A DNA stretch of 64,000 nt, taken from positions 167,396,871 to 167,460,870 of the forward strand of contig CM035806.1 in the NCBI GenBank assembly GCA_020466095.1. Direction: 5' to 3'. The stretch is from Chlorops oryzae (lineage: Eukaryota > Arthropoda > Insecta > Diptera > Chloropidae). Positions 36,153-48,145 of this stretch are shown one piece after another. Position 1 is the first letter of the stretch. Each line of letters begins with the position of its first letter. The notes under the pieces are model-generated. The model made no database searches, was not told where the DNA came from, and worked only from the letters and a program-made list of their open reading frames with translations. The position numbers and the translations under genes were made by a program.

Positions 36153-37803
36153 CCATTCGCCGCCTCACTTGTTTTGAACGAAAACGCACTCACAATGATT
36201 TGAGTGAGATGAGGCGAGCGAAAAAAAAGCGACAAAATAAAATTTACTTTCGTTTTTCAATGCCTGGACCTGGCGTGCCAGTTTTCGACGATTGCAGTTT
36301 TCGTCGTTTACTATAAAAAGCTTGAACGAACATACATTCATACCCGAATGCCATAGCGGCGCGACTGCACACAAGTTGGAGTTGTGCGTCGACGCGACTG
36401 TTGGCTCTAGTGATGGCGGTGTCAATAGTAGTAGTAGAAATAGTAGTAGTTGTAATATTACTACGACTCGCGACAGTTGGTCGATACACAGCAGCGGGTT
36501 CAATGACTTCGCGCGAAGGTTTCTTTTCAGGCGAGCGAGTGTGTGTATGTATATGTGGATAAATACAATTCGTTCATACGTTAGACGAGTGCAATGCAAT
36601 GATTTTATTATTATTTCAATGATTTCTTATTAAATAATTTGTATAAAATGGGGAAATAATAATAATAATGAATTTTCGAATTTCACTTAATGGAATTGCA
36701 TTAAATTTGAAAATTGAAAATTGAAAATTGAGAATGGAATTTAAAAATTCACATGTCTCAATGTCTTACGGTATGAACGGTTGTGTGTTGTGTGTACCCA
36801 CTACGGAGGCTGTTGGGTGGATGTGTGCGCGCGATTGCGTTTGTTCTTGAGCGTGTTTGTGCTGCTCGTTGCACTGAATGCCGTTCAGTGCACTCTCGAC
36901 TGCAGCGAGCAGAGTAGCGCCGAACCGAACCGAACCGAGCTGAGCTATTTCATGCAGCTGGCTGTCGCGGCAGCGCTAAGGCGAATGCTCTGCGCTTTAG
37001 CCTCCTTTTAATAATGTTTAATTTTGGTATTGTGAATGTTTTTTTATATGCAGTTGTTATTGTTGTTGTTGTTATTGTTGCACTCAATGCGTTTGCGAAA
37101 AGCTGGGGGAAAAAAAAAAAAAAAACTGGTGCTCTCTCTCGTATCTCGTATCGTATTGTCGTGCCTGCTCTCTCAACGCTGAACGTTGAAGCCTGCATTT
37201 TAGCTAAACAGCTCTCTGGGTGCTGCTGACTCACGGAGCGAGCGCGCAATGCGACCGCCCAATCGACTGAGCGGCTGACTGACTGTGTGACTGAATGACT
37301 GACTAAGTGTAGTGACATCCATCTGGGTCATGCACGGTCATTCACTTTTGCTGCATGCCTGTGCAGCTGCGGCTGCTGCAATTGCTGTTCATGGTTAACG
37401 CTGTAGCTTGAGCCTGACGTTTGTTCGTTCGTTCGTTCGTTCGCTCGTTTGTTCGTTCGTTCTCTCGGCACTCGGCATTCGTTCGAATGCTCTGTCGTTT
37501 ACTTGCGCCTTTGCGCTTTTTACTGATATACTTTTCTGTCGAGGGGTCGCAATTTTGATGTCTTTGAATGCGTTTCACACAGATATTTCAAAAATTTCTT
37601 TGCCAGATTTTCATTTTTCCAAAAATGTGAAATTCGATCATGATGTGATCTTTTGTGATCGGGAAAAGATTTCCTTTTATTTTTGTTTTAGAAATGTTTT
37701 TTTCTTTTTTGTAGTTTTCCAGATTAAAGGAAGGTCTCCAACTAATGAAATTTGGCTCATTTGTGTAAGGGATTTGATTGAAAGTGCGCATCTTCATTCA
37801 CAA

Positions 37804-37935
37804 TTAGGGAACGTGTCCAAACTACGTGACCCGTTTAGGGTGGGGATGGGGGTCCTGAAAGTACTACACTTGGTCACATTGGTCACTCGGAATATTCTAC
37901 GGATTGTCACCGAGGGGGGGCGGGCGGTTGGATAA
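37804..37935 (+). mobile_element. Fragment of G-rich miniature element
   Basis: TTAGGGAACGTGTCC, then CTACGTGACCCGTTTAGG, GGGGATGGGGGTCC and repeated TTGGTCAC. The order of ACGTGAC, G-rich core and GTCAC motifs resembles the interior of insect miniature elements with GGGGACGTCC ends (see 13655). It is degenerate, and the right end is not identifiable. Confidence 0.35.
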
Positions 37936-39952
37936 AAAGTAGTAAAAATTGGTTCACGTTTTTCGAAATATCTCAAGCAGCTATCCATCGATTTGAATGA
38001 TTCCATTTTTTTTTTTTTTTTAATGAAAAATAATACTCAGAGGTATTTTTTAAAAACAGTCATAAAGTGTTACAAAAACTGGAACACACTGAAAAAAATA
38101 ATTGAATTTTTGTTTTATGCTTTAGGGAAAAATTTTTCTCAGTGTAAAATTTCAAAAGAAATTTTCAAGATTCTTTGCTTCACTAGAAATTAGTTAACAT
38201 TTGTTTCATATTAATCTCTTATTTAGTTTCTAAGATATATCTAATTTGGTTTTGTGAAAAAATTTTTCTAAGTGTAAAAATTAAAAAAAAATTTTTTTTT
38301 CAAATTTCCATATTTCGTTACTAATATGTTTCTTCATCTTTCTATCTCCAATTGGGTGTTGAGATATTCATTATTTTAAAAATGGCTTACTTAAAAAAGG
38401 ATATTCAAGGATATTTCAGAGAGCATTAAAAATAGAAACAGTATTTTTTAAATATAGCCACCAATTGAAAAATCAATAAAATTTTAAAATCCCTTTCAGG
38501 GTGCCGCACGCACACCCTTCTTCAACCGCCAAGACGCTTTGACCGCTTCGAGCGTTAAGTATACAACAGGTTGTCCCCGTAGAACTATCAACGTTCTTTT
38601 TGGCTCTTCGGAGAAAATTTTTCATTCATTTCATATAATCCGTCTCCGCTTATGAATGGAGTCCCTTCGTCAACCCTTGGCTTGTTGTCAATTCAATTCA
38701 ATTGGTGTCCAAAGTCCGAAGTCCAGAATACTCCAGAACAATTCAAAATCTCCACTCATATACCTACGTAACTTTAGTTTTTCGTCTAAACACTCACGAC
38801 TTTTCACGCCGCAAATACACATATATCTATGTATATGTAAAATAGCTTTATCATGCCTCTGTGTATATGTACATATGTACATATTTCTTCAATAGAAAAT
38901 TGTAATACAAATTAATTTATGCTCTCACGTTACGTATACGACCCGATGGTCGGTCCACACATGAGTGAGTCGTCGAGCTGTTGTACATTTTTCTTCAAAT
39001 TCCCAATTGGATTCTTTTCAATTCTTTATTCCTTCAAATTCTCCATATTACTAAGAACTTTGATTTTGACCTCATTTCATTATAGTGTTGTTGTTGTTGT
39101 TGCTATTTATTTGTTGGTTTCCGAATGCGTTTTTCTTTTTTTAGCATGTGTCATAAGCATTTGTTGTTGGCTTTCTTGAACAGTTATTGTGACTCAATAT
39201 ATTTATATATAACGTATATAACCTCCATTATCATATATTTAAATGAGTCTTTTTTTTAAATATTTTTTTTATATATTTTTAAATTATTTTTTACGCAAAT
39301 ATTACGCATGAATGATCATACCTGATGGAACGTGTGGATTTCATGTGTCCCAAATAAACAATTCCACGGAAATTCGATGAAACGACAAACAACAGCATTT
39401 CTTTTCTCCTTTGTCTTGAGTTCAGCGTTTTTTTTTTTTAAATAAAAACAAACCATTTTTTTTTTTTTTTTTTTTTTTGAAACAAAACGAACAGCAAAAC
39501 AACGACAAGAAATGCAAAAGCAGTAGCTTGAATGACAGAAGCAAAAAGTTGGGAAAAGTTACGAAGAGTTTAAAAAGATTGTAAACAACTTACATAAGCA
39601 GCGATCGCTTATGACTGGCATGGCATGGCATGGCTTTGCATGTGACCTACAAACGTCCGCTAGCCGCACTCGTCCTCCCTATGCTCGCACTTGCCTCAAC
39701 CTGGCTCGCATGTTATTTTCTTTAAAAACAATAACAATAACAATAACAATGGCAATAATGAAGGTAGCAACGATAAACAAAATACGTAAGCCGAAAGAAG
39801 AAAATAGAAGAAAAATGAAAAGCAAAGTAACTCCACTCGATTTGCCTTTAAAATTTCGTTCGCGATTTGCCGCCAGTTTGGTCTTCCATGTCACGCTTGC
39901 ATGCATGCAATCCGAATGGAAGTCATTGACTTTTAAAGCTGCTCCGCTGTGC

Positions 39953-39960
39953 TATATAAG
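39953..39960 (+). promoter_or_regulatory. TATA-box-like motif in intron 2
   Basis: TATATAAG in the context GTGCTATATAAGCCTG, with a short G/C-richer stretch downstream and then a (TGAC)n run. It lies 6.4 kb upstream of the E75D start codon. No exon is recognisable next to it. Confidence 0.2.
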
Positions 39961-41361
39961 CCTGAATAGTTGACTGCCGGAACAACAAACTGAATGACTG
40001 ACTGACTGACTGACTGACTGACTGGCTGCTTGAACAATCCATACATGCCTTATGACCATCAAAACGTAAAGATAAAGATCAGTGAAAGACGTTCAAAGAT
40101 CGAAAAGGGGAAGAGCGATGAAGCAGGAAGCGACGAAGGGAGGGAGTGCTTCTTCAGTTCAACAACCTGTGCAGGGAAGCCAGACGACGAAACCAACGTG
40201 AGGCCCATTTTTCTTGTTTTTTCTCGATTCGTTTTGTTTTGTTTTGTTTTGCTTTGTTTTGCTTTGTTTGTTGTGTTTGCCCCTTCGCTGCGCTGTGTGC
40301 GTGTTGTGTGAGGGTTTGAGTGTGTGTGTGTGTGTGCGCGCGCGATTCAAAGAGTGCAGTTTCAGCTATAATTGATTTGTAGTTTCTCTGTTGTCATTGC
40401 TGATTATTTTTTTTCTCTCTTTCTTTTTATTAAATTTTGTTTTTGTTCGACTAATAAAAATCTTATTTATGACGTTAATGACGAGCCTGCAGCTCAATCG
40501 TCTTCTTTTGCATCATAATGACAAGAAACAACAAAAAAAAAAACAAAAATTGACAGCTGTTATTTTCTTTCGCGCTTCGGTATGAGTTCGACTCAAAAAG
40601 AGTTGAGTGACTTTTTCCGTTGAAAATATAGGTACTCTTCAGATGGTTATGAGAGACATCAGTCGATTGTGATTGACACGCGTACACACAACAACGCACG
40701 GATGTGAATGACTGACTTATTTTTTATGTGCAGGCATCTACAGCTGCCGTAGAAAGCTGTGGAAAGAAATGAAATGAATGGAAAAAGAGGTTAACTTACT
40801 ACAACTGTGCTAGCGCCGTTTCACTGTCTTCTTCATCTTTTTCTTCTTTGAACCGTTACTACTATGATTTTGTGTTGTTGGCTTATGTTTTTCCATTTTT
40901 TCTTTTCGTTTTGGTTTTTGTGTTTTCGTGAAAGTGAAAGCGAAATTTTATGTGCGTGTGAGTGTGTGCGTGTGTGTGTGATGTGCTCAATTACTTTCTT
41001 GTAGATTACGGCTCAGTTGTGTGGATCGCGACTGTGAGGAGAGATTTTTGTGTTGATTTTGTTTGTATTTCGTTAAAAAAAAGGATTCATTTCTCGAAGG
41101 AGGTGCCTTTTTTTTATTGTTTTATTTTCTTCGAATTCATTTGTCTTTTTGATTATGCTTCAACGCTTCGTGATGATCATTTCTTTATTGAAATTTGATT
41201 GACGTTGTAATGTGAGCTTCTTCTTCTTCGTCTTCGTCTTCTTCTTTGCATACTTGCACTTCCTCTCTTTGGCGTTATAATTTTTTCTTTGCTGTTTTTG
41301 TTTTTTTTTTTTTTTTGTTTTTTTCATTTAACTCACTTCTTCGCTGGTGCCTTGTTACTGC

Positions 41362-41374
41362 TGGTCAATGAACT
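41362..41374 (+). promoter_or_regulatory. Candidate ecdysone-receptor IR1 site
   Basis: TGGTCAATGAACT fits RGKTCANTGAMCY at 12 of 13 positions (first base differs). It lies in intron 2, about 5 kb upstream of the E75D first exon. It is a sequence match only. Confidence 0.35.
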
Positions 41375-41406
41375 AATAATAATTATTGAGGCCAACGGCA
41401 ACAGCG

Positions 41407-41535
41407 ATAAAAAAACAAAAAAACAAAAAACAAAAAAACAAAAAAAACAAAAAAACAAAAAAACAAAAAAACAAAAAAAAAAAAAACAAAAAAAAAAAAC
41501 AAAAAAAAAAAAAAAAAACAAAAAAAAAAACAACA
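41407..41535 (+). repeat. (CAAAAAA)n low-complexity tract
   Basis: Runs of 6-15 A separated by single C, about 130 bases, followed by (GAAA)n and a (TACA)/(TGTA) palindrome at 41646-41665. Lysine-rich or Phe-rich frames through it are artefacts. Confidence 0.9.
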
Positions 41536-42800
41536 CAGTGGAATTCAAATGAAGAAAGAAAGAAAGAAAGAAAGGCAGAAAGGAAAGCAAGAAAGACGCA
41601 AGGGAGGGAGAGGAATGAGAGAAATGAACACGTACGCATTGAATGTACATACATATATGTATGTATGTATGGCTTTGTGCATTAATTGGTTTTTTGGGCC
41701 AAGAGTTGAATGTTTTTTTTTTTTTGAAAGTAACAAATTTCAAGTTGGTCTATAAAAAAAAAAAAAAAACACCCGACTCGATGTCGTGCTGCATCGATGT
41801 TAGCAAACGACTGCGATGCGACAGAAAGATAGAGGGAGAGGGAGAGGGAGAAGGAGAGATAGAAAGTGGGAGAGATGCACTCGCGAATGTTGGTCTTGTC
41901 TTTTCGGTTTCTTTTTCTCCTCCTTTATTTATTTATTGAAAGTAAAAGTGAAAGTCATAGTTTGGAACTGGCTAATGTTGTTGTGGTTGTTCAGAAAAAA
42001 CCATTTTCAAATTTCAAATTTCTTCGTGGGCTTTATTTTTTTGGATTTTTCTTCGAGATTTTCAATCAAAACTTCAAAGCAAAATTTCAAGATGAATTTT
42101 TTGTTTGAACAAATTCAAATGCCTAACACTGAAACTCTTCCCGCGTTTTTCGTGTTCAACAATCGCTCATTTTAGGCAAAAAAAAAAAAAATAATAATAA
42201 TAATAATAATAAAAAAAATTGCAGCGATTCAATTTCCCAATCACTTGTTTTCGCCAACGTTGGTTGAATCGACGAATGACGATTGAAGGATTTCCATTTG
42301 ATGTGAATTCACGTGCGAGGAAATGAGAAGCTCTTGTGTTCGTTCGCCAGGGATTTTCGGTTTCTCCTTTTCACGGAGGTAAGGAGATGATGGTGATGAT
42401 GATGATTATGGCGATGACAGGCAACAAAAGCAATCAAATAGCCCATGAAAAACTTTGCAAATAGACATACACCGAGAGAAAAAGGTTGTTATATTAACTG
42501 AAAAAGCAGGTTAAAATAACCGAGTTCACCGTTAATTCTTAGCTTATGTGTAGTAGCGGTCAATTCAACAGTACAAACACAGTGAATAAGGATATAACTA
42601 CCTGATGGTTGATATAACTGTCTGGCGGTTAAATCAACTGTCACCAGCGACTGGGAAAAAAATAATTTATTTTTTGCTTTGACTTTTTTTATCTTCTTTT
42701 ATTAATATTTTTTTATTTTTTTTATAAAATTATTTTTTTTTTTCTTTATTTATTTGTTTCTATTTAAATCTTTTTCTCTTTCATCTCTTGAAATTTTCTC

Positions 42801-42878
42801 GCCTCGGCCGAGCCTTGAACCGCTGACCTCCCTCCACTTCGCTGGGCGAACGTCTTAACCATTACGCTAAACGAACGA
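42801..42878 (-). ncRNA. tRNA-like segment 1 (degenerate)
   Basis: On the minus strand TAGCGTAATGGTTAAGACG resembles a polymerase III A box. GGTTCAAGGCTC, about 40 bases further, resembles a B box. A TTCGC/GCGAA stem lies between. The T arm and acceptor do not pair well, so this is a tRNA-derived or tRNA-like sequence rather than a functional tRNA. Confidence 0.4.
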
Positions 42879-43090
42879 ATTTAATTTGTTGGTCAAAATG
42901 CTCACTTGAGTTTATGGTTGCTCAAGTTTTGGGGGAACGTGCTTGAAAATGAACCATTAAAAAAAAAATAAAATAAAATAAAATAAAACCTTAAAAATTT
43001 AGGAGAAAATTTTTGTCTTCCAAAACAACTACACTCTGAATAAAAAAAAAAAAAAACTGTAATTAAAAAAAAAAATTCAGAAAAATTCCC

Positions 43091-43160
43091 GCCGCCAGCA
43101 GGAATAGAACCCCGAAGCTCACGACTGTCACAGTTTAAAGCACTGAGCTATCGAATCCTC
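43091..43160 (-). ncRNA. tRNA-like segment 2 (degenerate)
   Basis: On the minus strand GATAGCTCAGTGCTTTAA is a good A-box/D-arm match and GGGGTTCTATTCC a good B-box match (consensus GGTTCRANNCC), about 35 bases apart. The anticodon arm is not regular. It lies in the same miniature element and the same orientation as segment 1. Confidence 0.5.
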
Positions 43161-44726
43161 CGGAGACGGTTGATCAGAATGCGAACTTATACGTCTAAGT
43201 GAACGAAAGCGATTTTGAACATAAAAAGTAACTGTTTTTCAACTGTGTTCATTTGACTGCCTTTTTCAGTGCATTTAACGCGGAATACAGTTTTGTTTGA
43301 CCACTCTTACTTTAACTGTTCGAAGTAGTTGATTTAACTGTTGTTATTTCTCTCGGTGTAATTTCAGTAGTAGGATGACAAAAAAAAAAAAACGAGGAAA
43401 CTTAGAATTAAATCTCGAAATGTCTGTGCTTGACATCAAATATTTTGAAGCTTTTTCCTTCCTTTATTATTTTCTTAATTTTGGCTTTATTATTTTTCCA
43501 TTATTTTGAGGATTATTTTGTTGCAAATTTAACAAAAAAAAAAAGGCTTTTCATGCCACGCAAGACTAACCAAACACCATCTTCTTCCCTTTTTGTTTTT
43601 TTATTTTTTATTTTTCGTTTAAAATTTTGTATGCATTCGTGATGCGCACTGTCAAAATGTGTAGAACAAAAGTTAATGAAAAAAAAAAAAAATGGCGAAA
43701 GTGAGCGCATCTCCCACCTTCGTTATTGCAATCACCATTATCCGCAGAATCCTGCTTGTAAAATTGTTCCTTAACAACATTTCAACTGTTTGAGGGCGAA
43801 TTTTAGAAAAGAAAACTGTCTGCACTCGATTCATGCTGTTTTATACAAAATAGCCTAAATATATCGATTGTATCGTCGTATACGTGATATAATTTTTTCT
43901 ATGAAATCAATGTTGCGTATACGCAGTGTACTTTTTTTTTTTTTGTTGCCAAAACCTTGAAATACTACAAAATTCGATGACTGTCGTATGGGAATATTTC
44001 TTATTCGCACAGTATATCAATCATACGACATGAAATTTCGATTTTATAGCAATTATTCAAACGATTTGTGTGGTTTTTTTTTGTTTTTTCTTTTTTTAAA
44101 TCGAAATATTCTATGCACATTTGAACAATGGATTATGGATTATGAAAGGGACAAAAAAAAAGCTTTCGAAAAGAGCTTTTTTGAAGAAGAAGAAGAACAA
44201 TATTAACAGCGATAGCTTTCTTCCACTTCGTTTGCTCTTAACCACACCACGAAACTCACCACAAATCTGAACTCTCTTAAGTGTGTTGGAAAGCTCGCAG
44301 TGCTTTGAAGCTTAACAAAGAGAATGAAGTGTGGTGTGGTGTCCGGCTCTCTCTCTCTCTTACGTTCTGTTTTTTGTTTTGTTATTGTACTCTTAAATTT
44401 AATGAAAATTGTGTTTGCTTTGAGTTCGTTAACCGGCGCCCGGCAAAATTTAAAAACAAGAGCATGACACATTGAGGCAAATAGTGATGGATGGTGACAG
44501 AGGGACAGGCAGAAAGAGCGTGTGAAAGCCCTTTAAAACGAAAGGAGGGAAATTATTCTTATCAAAAAAAAAAAAAAAGAAAGAGACTTTAAGTGCAAAT
44601 GTTTTTTGATAAAAAAAAAATTTTTTTTTTTTTTCCTGTTCTCTACGATTTGATTAAAGCAATCAGTATGGCTTCTAAATCGTCATTTTCTAAATCTTAT
44701 CACTTTCACTTACAAAATTTACAATA

Positions 44727-44886
44727 GGGGTATTCACATAGGCGTGTTAAAAACGTTGGAAAGTCGGAAAATTGCGACTTCTTAAAAACTTTTTAAAATT
44801 TTTTTGTATTTTTCTCAACTTTTTAAGCATTTAAAATTTTCCGATTTTCCGACTTTCCTACTTTCCGACGCCTATGTGAATACCCC
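44727..44886. mobile_element. 160-bp palindromic miniature element
   Basis: Ends GGGGTATTCACATAGGCGT are perfectly inverted. A second pair (GGAAAGTCGGAAAAT and its inverse) lies inside. The whole could fold into a long hairpin. Flanks are A..TA on both sides; the target duplication is not clear. It lies about 1.5 kb upstream of the E75D exon. Confidence 0.75.
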
Positions 44887-45467
44887 TAATAAGTAAAATA
44901 AGTAATTTCATTTCCTACAACCAATACAACACAACGCTGTGAAGAGCGCTTAACGAAGAGTAAAAAAAAAAACTTTCTTGCGCGCTCTTAAACGAATCAA
45001 CATAAGCTTTATTCTCTTCGTTTATGCCTTTGGCTTCTGTTTGGGTTGTTGCTTCGTTTGAGTTGTTGTTCTTGTTTTTGCTTTTGCTTTTGTTTTTACA
45101 ATGGACTTGCTCGCTCGCTCGATGGCTCCGTTGATCGACTGGCTTTGCTTTTGCATTGCTTTGTGTGCGTTTTCGATTCGATTCGATTCAACCTTTTTTG
45201 CCTTTTGGTATAATCGTAATGTGCTTCTGATTTTACAGTTAGTCGCGTTCGAGACCTTGTCGAGTTTTGTCATGTTAGCGATTTTAACAACCAAATACCG
45301 CAGTAGTGAAGAAGTGTTAACAAAATACAAGAATTCTTTTATGAATATTATTATTATTATTATACTTAACAATAAACTGAGGAGATCTTCTTGTTATTGT
45401 TCTTTTGCTAATTCGGAACACGCAATGAAAGAAAGTAGAAGTGAACAAGAAAAATGATTCATTCAAT

Positions 45468-45556
45468 TCATTTAATAATTCAAAAATAAATTGAAAAATA
45501 AATTCACAAATAAATTCAAAAATAAATTCACAAATAAATTCAAAAATAAATTCAAC
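45468..45556 (+). repeat. 12-13-bp tandem repeat (AAATTCAAAAATA)
   Basis: About seven units alternating AAATTCAAAAAT and AAATTCACAAAT, in the A-rich DNA upstream of E75D. Confidence 0.85.
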
Positions 45557-46352
45557 TAAAAAAAAAAAAAATAATAATAATAAAAATTTTTAAAACTAAG
45601 ACACCAAAGTCTCAGAGGATTACAAATAGCAAAGCTTTGGAGTTCTTAAGCATAATTGAAAAGAAAAATTTTTTTAATTTAATGAAATATTTATTAAAAA
45701 AAAAACAAAAAAAAAAACAACAAAAATTGTAATTAATTCTTTAAATATTTAATTAAAATTTATTCCAAGAATAATAAAAGTAACGTGTGCTTGCGCGACT
45801 TCAAAAATCGAAGTAACAAAAATTTCAGCAGAGAAAGTTCCTTCAAAGAAAATTTATTCACGCCGAAATGTTGAATTCAAAATACATATTAAATATAAAA
45901 TAATCAAAATAAAATAAAAAATAAGTAAACAAAAATATTTATTCAATTTAATTTAACAAAGAATCGAAATCGAACAGAAGAAAGTTCAAAAAAAAAAAAA
46001 CACAACAAAAATAAACCAAAGTTAAATTATTTTAAGCAAATAATTAATTAATATAAAAGTAAAACGTACCTGCAAAGAAAACAAAAAAAAAAAAAAACCA
46101 AGAAAAATAAGAAATTGCAACCAAGTGAAGAAGTAGACGTTGGGCTCGAAGATCTAACGAAAGTACAAAAAAAAAAGATCGAAAAAAAAAGATCGCAAAA
46201 ACAAACACGAAGCAACAAATGAAACTTAGAAAGCAACTGAAAAGAGTTCAAATTGTTTTTGATTGCGAAAAATTCATCGATAGAAAGAAGGAAAATTTTA
46301 CAAAAATTTCGAAAATTAATTTCAATTTACACAAAATATAAGCACACACAAA

Positions 46353-46416
46353 ATGGCGGAAGAATTGCCTATTTTAAAAGGCATACTCAAAGGGAATGTA
46401 CATTATCACAATGCGC
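46353..46416 (+). CDS. Eip75B: E75D-specific first coding exon
   Basis: This is a 21-codon exon beginning MAEELPILKGILKGNVHYHN followed by Ala, in good start context (CACAAAATGG). It matches the N-terminus I recall for Drosophila E75D (MGEELPILKGILKG). The donor GTAAGT at 46417 leaves one base, C, which with CT from exon 3 makes Pro and continues into VRFGRVPKRE, as in Drosophila. E75D therefore lacks both zinc fingers but keeps the haem-binding ligand domain and F region, so it should act by protein contact rather than DNA binding. The exon lies inside intron 2 of the longer isoforms and must have its own promoter, in the A/T-rich DNA upstream. I could not place its start site. Confidence 0.9.
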
Positions 46417-47467
46417 GTAAGTTCCTCCTTTCAAAAAGCTCATGGTCCGGGGCTGTTAAGAAAAGCCTTTAGACTTTAATCCTTACGCTTCCCCAGACGA
46501 TGACAATGAACGTGATCGATCGACATTGAATGTTTGTTATACTTTAATAGCCTTTCAGTTCAGAGCAGAGCTTTGAACTCCAGAGGGATACAATGTGCAG
46601 GTACCTATATCAATGATGAGGAAAAGCGCTTGTGCTACATTTTTCCAAAAAGAAGAAGAAGAAGAAGAAAAAAGACAAAAAATAGGATTCCAAAAACAAA
46701 AGTGAAACAACAAAGCTCAAAAGACAATAACTAACAAGGCGCAAGACGCATGCGCATGCGCACGCTTTTTCAACTTGTTTTTTTTTTTTTTACCATTGAA
46801 GCTATTAACCCAATATTATATGTGTGCTGACTGACTGACTGACTGACTGACTGAATGAACGAATGGGTGAGCGGGTGAGCGAGTGAAAACTTGAAATGGC
46901 TGGCTGGCTGCTGCAGAAATCTTACTGACATACATTTCCATAATGGCCAAGCCAGAGTTAGGCCGGCGAAATTCGTGTCAAACGAAAATGAAAATTTTTA
47001 TCTTCATCTCTCTTTTTTTTTTTTGTGTTTTTTTTTTTTGCTTTCGAGCAAGACGCGCGTGCGCTCTCACTCTTAGACGATCGTTGTTTGAGGCTTGAAA
47101 GCAAGTTAAACGAGTTGTGGGGAAAAATTAGAGCGCGGCTTAAAGTAAAATTCCAAAAAAAATAAACGACCGAACAACAACAAAACGAAATCATAACAAA
47201 ATAGTTAGAAAAGACGATGACAACAACAACAACAACAGCGAATAGCAGCGAAATGAAGAAAGACTTTCGCGCGTTGCTGAAGAAAAAGTTGGTCAACGAC
47301 TGTTGAATTGAGTTTGCGGTGAGAGGGAGAGGGATCGAGAGAAATAGAAAGAGAGATAGAGAGAGAGAAACAGCAGCAACAAAGACGGAAGTCGAAGGAG
47401 TTGCTCTCAGGACGAAGGGTATTCTTCTTTACCTATTTCTTTTCTAAAATTTATTCTACTAATGTTT

Positions 47468-47469
<2 letters not shown>

Positions 47470-47544
<75 letters not shown>
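47470..47544 (+). repeat. (CT)n microsatellite
   Basis: About 72 bases of pure CT dinucleotides, starting with CCCTCTCT. Confidence 0.95.
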
Positions 47545-47547
<3 letters not shown>

Positions 47548-47973
47548 TATTGCATAAAAAAGAATGATCTATTTTTGAAAATGAAAAATAGCCCAAACTT
47601 AGAAAAGGCAGGGTCAGCGAAGAGCGCAAACATTTATTTTGCAAATTGATTTTTTTTTTTTTTTTTGGTGAGGTTTGCGGTTCGCAACTGAGTACTTTAA
47701 AGCCGCAGTTTGAGACACATTTTGTTGTTGTTGTAGCTATCTTCATTTTTTGTTTGTTTCTTTTTTCTATGAAAATGAGGTCGCAACTTGGTTTTCTTCT
47801 TTGCGGTGCTTTCTTGCAAATTTCCATTTTCAATTTTCGTTCAATCGTTGCTGCACATTATGCTTCAAGTGTTTTATTTGTTTCTCCACATTTCTTTCAA
47901 TTCAAATATGTACACTTAAAAATCTCCTTTTATTTTTTTGATTGTCATTGAGCTGAGATGCATCGGATTGGAA

Positions 47974-48008
<35 letters not shown>

Positions 48009-48014
48009 CCTTAA

Positions 48015-48145
48015 CCCTTTAACGCATATGGGAGAAATATTTCCCCACATAATTTTAATGTTTTGTAAGGTTAAAATTTTCGAAAATTCCTTTAAATCGT
48101 TAATCGTTATGTGGGGAAAAAATTTGTCCCATATGCGTTGAAGGG
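48015..48145. mobile_element. 131-bp TTAA-flanked palindromic miniature element
   Basis: TTAA at 48011-48014 and 48146-48149 flank inverted arms of about 40 bases that start CCCTTTAACGCATATGGGA and, inverted, CCCTTCAACGCATATGGGA and continue through TTTCCCCACATAA. TTAA duplication with CCC ends is the piggyBac pattern. No transposase is present. Confidence 0.75.

Larger units (their letters stand above)
42470..43358. mobile_element. TA-flanked miniature element with two tRNA-like modules
   Basis: Perfect 12-bp inverted ends CACCGAGAGAAA are flanked by TA (42468-42469 and 43359-43360). Subterminal AACTGTT/TTAACTG motifs repeat at both sides. Total length is 889 bases with no transposase. The ends resemble those of the elements at 6623 and 9519 (CACTGAG/CACAGAG). 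Two minus-strand segments look like tRNA genes, which is unusual for a DNA element. Confidence 0.7.
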
